Below, in pieces: positions 60,420-64,000 of a DNA stretch of 64,000 bases. Position numbers and translations under genes: made by a program. Under the pieces are notes generated by a model. The model had not been told where the DNA came from. It saw only the letters and a list, made by a program, of their open reading frames with translations, and did not search any database. Origin of the DNA: Scenedesmus sp. ARA3. Lineage: Eukaryota > Chlorophyta > Chlorophyceae > Sphaeropleales > Scenedesmaceae. How positions within the stretch are numbered: position 1 is the stretch's first letter; each line of letters starts with the position of its first letter. The stretch covers positions 26,680 to 90,679 of the forward strand of contig RWJK01001695.1 of assembly GCA_004335835.1 (NCBI GenBank). Direction: 5' to 3'.

Positions 60420-63400
60420 CGCGCATGCTGTCATGGCCAGCCGCCAGGGGAGCGCGCCATTGCCGGCCAGCATCTCATGACAGGTGGCAACATGGTAACA
60501 TGTCAAATAACAGCAACACCTGCCTCCTCTGTGCGGTGTTGTTGCTTGCTTGCAGGCCAGTTGCTGCAGATGCTTGACCCAGCAACAGGGGGCTTAGCAA
60601 CTCTGGACCAGCTGGAAGCAGAGCTGGCCATTGCTGCTGCCGCTGCTTGGTTGCTGACCAAAACACCTGCCGGCCTTGCTGTCTGCGCTCTGAGTGCAGG
60701 CCAGCTGCTACAAGTGCTTGACCCAGCCACATGGGCCCTGCTCTCCCTGGACCACCTGAAAGCAGAGCTGGTCATTGCTGCGGCAGCTCTTGCTTCGCTG
60801 CTAACAGAAACACCGCTGCGTCCTGCTGTCTGCACTCTGAATGCAGGTCAGCTGCTGCAGGTGGTGGACCCAGCCACAGGGGCCCCGCTCACCCTGGACC
60901 AGCTGAAAGCAGAGCTGGTCATTGCTGCGCTGGCTGGCTTTGAAACGAACCACAACACCTGCCGCCCCCTGCTTTCTGCACTTGCAGGCCAGCTGTTGCA
61001 GTTGCTTGACCCAGAGCTGGTCATTGCTGCTGCTTGATGGATTCATTACAGCCATACCTGCCTGCCTTCTCCCTTGTGCTGCTGCTGCTGACTCGCAGGC
61101 CAGCTGCTGCATGTGCTCGATTCAGCCACAGGGGTCCCACTAACTCTGGACCAGCTGGAAGCAGAGCTGGTCACCGCTGCTGCCGCTGCTGCTGCTGCTT
61201 GGTTGCCAACAGAACCACCTACCACCCCTGCATTGCGCCCTCTGAATGCAGGTCAGCTGCTGCAAGTGGTTGACCCAGCCACAGGAGCCCCTCTCACCTT
61301 GGACCAGCTGAAAGCAGAGCTGGTCATTGCTGCCCTTGCTGGCTTTGAAACGACAAGCATGGTGCTGAGCTGGACGCTGGGCGCGCTAGCCTGCCACCCA
61401 GCAGCACTGCAGAAGCTGGAGCAGGTGCGCAGTTCGCTTCTGCTCTTGTTGTTGAAGACGGTTTGTACACCTTCCTTTGCTGCTACTTGCATTGGCCTGC
61501 TGTGCTGTCTTCTCTTGCGTGCTGTGCTGGATCGGGCATCAGATTTGTTGTCATTGCTACCCTTGGCACTGATCTGGACGCTACGCGCACTAGCACTAGC
61601 ATGTCACCCTGACGCCCTCTCACGGCTAGAGCAGGTGCGTAGCTTGCGTCTGCCTTCTGTTGCCGGAGACTGTTTGTATACCTATCATTGTTTCTACAAG
61701 CTTTGGCCTGCTGTGCTGTCTTGGCGCGCTGTGCTGGCTGGTGCATCCGCTGTGTTGTCATTGCTGCGCTAGCCGGCTCCTGCAAGCAGTGATCACGGAG
61801 GCCTGCATGCATATCACTACCTGTTGCGGCCTGCACCAATTTTTTCAACAGCAAGTCTTGGCCATTTGCTGACGGTGCACCACTACAATGCACCTCTTAG
61901 GAGCTGCACTCAGTAGGGCTGCTGGCTACTGCTGCCAACCCGCAGCCTTCTCCCTTCACCTGGCAACTGCTGGGCAAGCTGCAGTTCCTGCAGGCAGTCA
62001 TCAGGGAGGGGCTGCATGGCTGATCCAACCCTGTTCGCGGCCCTGCAACACTCCAGCAACTGCATTCCATTGACGGTTGCTGACACCGCATACCATGATT
62101 TTGAATCTTGTGATTGCAGGAGCTTGACTCAGTGGGGCTGCTGGCTACTGCAGCCAATCCACAACCTTCTCCCTTCACCTGGCAGCTTTTAGGCAAGCTG
62201 CAGTCCCTGCAGGCGGCCATCAGGGAGGGGCTTCATGGCCAAATGTATCCTGTTGCGGCCCTGCACCACTGCCAACAATTACGCTGCTTTGCCGATTGCT
62301 GACATCACACCATGTTTCAAAATTTGTGATTGCAGGAGCTGGACTCGGCGGGGCTGCTGGCTACTGCAGCCAGCCCGCAGCCTCCCCCCTTCACCTGGCA
62401 GCTGCTAGGCAAGCTGCGGTTCCTGCAAGCAGTGATCAGCTGCGCGGCAGCTTTCATTTTTTTGCCACCCTGCACCACTCTCACAACTTACATTGCACCA
62501 CGCACTCCTGCACCGCTTGCTGACACCACCATATTGGTTTTTGCATATGTTGAACCGCAGGAGCTGGACTCAGTAGGGCTGCTGGCCACCCCAGCCAACC
62601 CAAAACCAGCCGCCTTCACCTGGCAGCTTCTAGGCAAGCTACAGTTCCTGCAGGCAGTCATCAGGGAGGGGCTGCGGCTGTTCAGCCCTGCTGCAAATGG
62701 CTCATTCAGGATGAACATTGCAGGAGACCTGCAGCTAAAGCCAGGGCTGGTCATTCCTAAGGTGCGTGTGGTGATTTCCTAAGCATGAGTGGGAGAGTCT
62801 CATTGCTTTTGGCGTGTGTGCTGCAATCATTGTAGATGTGGTTGCTGTTGGGATGTGTTTGGGCCGGTTTGGGTCATCAGAGGCTGAGGCTGTTCAGCCC
62901 TGCTGCTAATGGCTTTTTCAGGATGAACACTGCAGGAGACCTACAGCTGAGGGAGGGGCTGGTCATTCCTAAGGTGCGTGTGGTTATTCCTTAAGCACGA
63001 GTGGGAGGGTCTGAATGCTTTTGGCGTGTGTGTGTGCTGCATATATCTGTTGTGTGCATGCTTCTGGATGTGTTTGGGCCGGTTTGGGTTCTCAGGGAGG
63101 GCCTGAGGCTGTTTAGCCCCGCTGCCATTAGCTCTTTCAGGATGAACATTGCAGGAGAGCTGCAGCTAAAACCAGTCCTGGTCATCCCTAGGGTGTGTGT
63201 AGGAAAGTGACATGGTGCGCGGGAGGGCGGGGGCGTCATTCTCTTATCTGCATGATGCAAAGGTGTACAAAGGCGTGTCTATCTGCATGATGATTTGGGG
63301 TGTGTATGGGCCAGTCTTGTCATCAGGGAGGGGCTGCCGCTGTTCAGCCCCGCTGCCAACGGCTCTTTCAGGTTGAATTCAAGATGAATGCATCAGCAGA

Positions 63401-63941
63401 TTCACAGCTGCGTGAGGGGCTTGTGATTCCCAAGGTGTGCTTTGATGCAATGATGCGTGCTGTGTGAAGAATGCGTTTGCATGTGACAGCTGCGCTCAAC
63501 TGTTGTGCACACTGAACCAGGCCACTGGCAAGATAGCAGCTGGCAAAATGCGGAACTATACTATGCAGTCTTGGTGCTTGCAATGGCACATGTGCCAGCC
63601 AAGTGATGCGCCACGATCTCATGCAGTTGCCTTGCTCCCTCCTGTGCTGCTTTTGTGTGCTGCTTCCTTGCAGGACACCATCGTGGGCGTCCCATTCTTT
63701 GCGTTTGGCCACAACCCTGAAACCTACGGGCCTGACGTAGAAGCATTCAGACCCGAGCGCTGGCTAGTAGGCAGATCAAGCAGCAGCAGCAGCAGCAGAA
63801 ACGGCTTCAGCAGCAGTGGCGGCAGCATGGACGGCGCATTGTACAGCAGCATTGATGGAGGCAGCGCTAGCCTAAGCAGCATGGATGCGCAAGCAGCAGA
63901 TGCAGATGCAATTGGCAGCAGCAGTGCGGCAGATGGCACTG

Positions 63942-64000
<59 letters not shown>
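56942..64000 (+). CDS. CYP: Microsomal cytochrome P450, 3' end outside the window
   Basis: Haem-thiolate monooxygenase. Exons: 56942-57135, 57459-57552, 57869-58051, 58669-58904, 59419-59527, 60261-60348, 61252-61424, 62561-62761, 63674->64000; all GT-AG and in frame. An N-terminal membrane anchor (about 2-28) is followed by the proline hinge LPAPP. Then YGGVFRIRMLSKWAVIVTDP, the C-helix-type WAAVRGAWMKCFTSTNLKR, the I-helix AGFETTS (about 334-340), the K-helix ExxR as EGLR (about 395), GHNPETYGPD and FRPERW (about 451-456). The Cys-ligand loop lies beyond the window, so integrity cannot be confirmed. Low-complexity inserts occur after IIEQQ (Ala) and after FRPERWLVG (Ser, then poly-Ala from 63954); the latter is unusual, right before the haem loop. 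The family cannot be assigned; hydroxylation of a hydrophobic substrate at the ER is inferred. Its introns carry the densest echoes of the window. Confidence 0.9.
57556..57616 (+). repeat. GCT run just after the P450 exon 2 donor
   Basis: A GCT/GCC triplet run begins three bases after the donor at 57553. Similar runs stand immediately before the exon 4 acceptor (58630-58666) and in later introns (60001-60054, 60183-60231, 60374-60419). Confidence 0.9.
58206..58332 (+). repeat. Donor-edge echo of P450 exon 3
   Basis: Repeats most of exon 3 (HPRKPNI region frameshifted, then GRYWAAVRGAWMKCFTSTNLKR intact) with a GTGCGG donor. It is in the following intron. Confidence 0.87.
59272..59672 (+). 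repeat. Echoes on both sides of P450 exon 5
   Basis: An acceptor-edge copy at 59279-59336 encodes RSRYLQLVFGMLAFMH and precedes the exon (59419). A donor-edge copy at 59604-59669 encodes HEEMSQPHVAPAAAAAA-like frames after a base change, with a GTGGAC donor, and follows it. Confidence 0.85.
59908..60145 (+). repeat. Two acceptor-edge echoes of P450 exon 6
   Basis: Copies of CAG then (A/G)(C/T)(C)CAGCTGGCC.GGGAGTGGAA occur at 59908-59950 and 60084-60125, before the true exon at 60261 (TQLAREWNEASAAEV). Each runs on as CAGCAGCTGCT(T/C)CAGCAGTACATTG, a continuation lost in the true copy. The GCT runs between copies are duplicated with them. Confidence 0.83.
60555..61185 (+). repeat. Five acceptor-edge echoes of P450 exon 7
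   Basis: Starts of exon 7 occur at about 60557, 60701, 60847, 60988 and 61100; the true acceptor is at 61251. They encode variants of GQLLQVVDPATGAPLTLDQLKAELVIAA. The third keeps the frame as far as IAALAGFET, the I-helix motif itself. The fourth has an internal deletion (LLDPELVIAA). Spacing is 110-150 bases. Confidence 0.9.
61572..61640 (+). repeat. Donor-edge echo of P450 exon 7
   Basis: Decayed copy of the exon end (WTLGALACHPAALQKLEQ as WTLRALALACHPDALSRLEQ) with a GTGCGTAGC donor, in the following intron. Confidence 0.8.
61899..62445 (+). repeat. Three acceptor-edge echoes of P450 exon 8
   Basis: Copies begin at about 61902, 62120 and 62336; the true exon begins at 62561, a spacing of 216-225 bases. 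All encode ELDSVGLLAT.ANP.P.PFTWQLLGKLQ.LQA. The first two extend to IREGLHG; the third ends after LQAVIS. The acceptor AG is kept in copies 2 and 3. Confidence 0.9.
62880..63436 (+). repeat. Three donor-edge echoes of P450 exon 8
   Basis: Copies of the exon end (LRLFSPAANGSFRMNIAGDLQLKPGLVIPK and GTGCGTG) occur at about 62882-62972, 63100-63192 and 63325-63434. The first keeps the donor; the second has GTGTGT after IPR; the third carries an insertion but ends GLVIPK-GTG. Surrounding intron (GTGTTTGGGCCGGTTTGGGT) is duplicated too. Confidence 0.9.
63954..64000 (+). repeat. CAG/GCA run encoding poly-Ala at the window end
   Basis: An uninterrupted triplet run read as Ala in the P450 frame; it continues past the window edge. 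Its placement just before the expected haem-binding loop suggests an expanded insertion or a nearby splice donor outside the window. Confidence 0.8.

Noticed and set aside
1..64000. tRNA, rRNA, snRNA or riboswitch genes
   Set aside because: I looked for T-loop-like GTTCGA contexts and cloverleaf arms; the few hits (for example near 50722) have no matching arms.
1..64000. Autonomous transposon or viral genes
   Set aside because: No reverse transcriptase, integrase, transposase or capsid motif was recognised; only the short foldback element is supported.

Overview
This is eukaryotic nuclear DNA, most likely from a chlorophyte green alga. The genes carry many short GT-AG introns, the coding sequence is full of CAG/GCA-type triplet runs (poly-Gln, poly-Ala, poly-Ser), and the proteins are plant/algal: a plant-type PDR ABC transporter, a plastid-type fructose-bisphosphatase II, a plant-type guanylate-binding protein, and a CEP120/UNI2 basal-body protein. 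A Sphaeropleales/Scenedesmus-like alga would fit, but that is an inference from style and was not tested.

Layout. 1-3107: no supported gene, some diverged repeats. 3108-14146 (-): complete 28-exon full-size ABCG/PDR transporter. 15139-19810 (+): TruB-family tRNA pseudouridine synthase, divergent from the transporter. 20311-24857 (+): FBPase of the cpFBPase-II type; a 111-base N gap lies in a 22-bp minisatellite inside one intron. 24858-30189: gene-poor, with a diverged ~1.35-kb tandem duplication. 30190-38856 (-): 20-exon guanylate-binding-protein-like GTPase with a long coiled coil. 39650-47452 (+): 12-exon CEP120/UNI2 homologue, divergent from the GTPase. 48893-49756 and 54107-55659 (-): two related proteins ending in a chromodomain-like segment. 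49757-54106: mostly non-coding, with an AT-rich hairpin, a GC-rich patch and a 234-bp palindromic foldback element. 56942->64000 (+): microsomal cytochrome P450, cut by the window edge before its haem-binding loop.

For the six main genes I joined exons by hand. Every junction keeps the reading frame and uses GT-AG, giving about 1638 aa (ABCG), 577 aa (TruB), 415 aa (FBPase), 783 aa (GBPL), 1321 aa (CEP120) and >535 aa (P450).

The most striking feature is shared by all six genes. Their introns hold one to seven direct, diverged partial copies of the neighbouring exon's edge, often including its splice site. Acceptor-edge copies lie upstream of the intact exon and donor-edge copies lie downstream. 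Stop-codon copies also lie behind two terminal exons. I call these exon-edge echoes. They look like the surviving record of frequent short tandem duplications across splice junctions, and they supply many potential cryptic splice sites. The genes otherwise show no common pathway; the neighbourhood is an ordinary mix of housekeeping, transport and basal-body genes.
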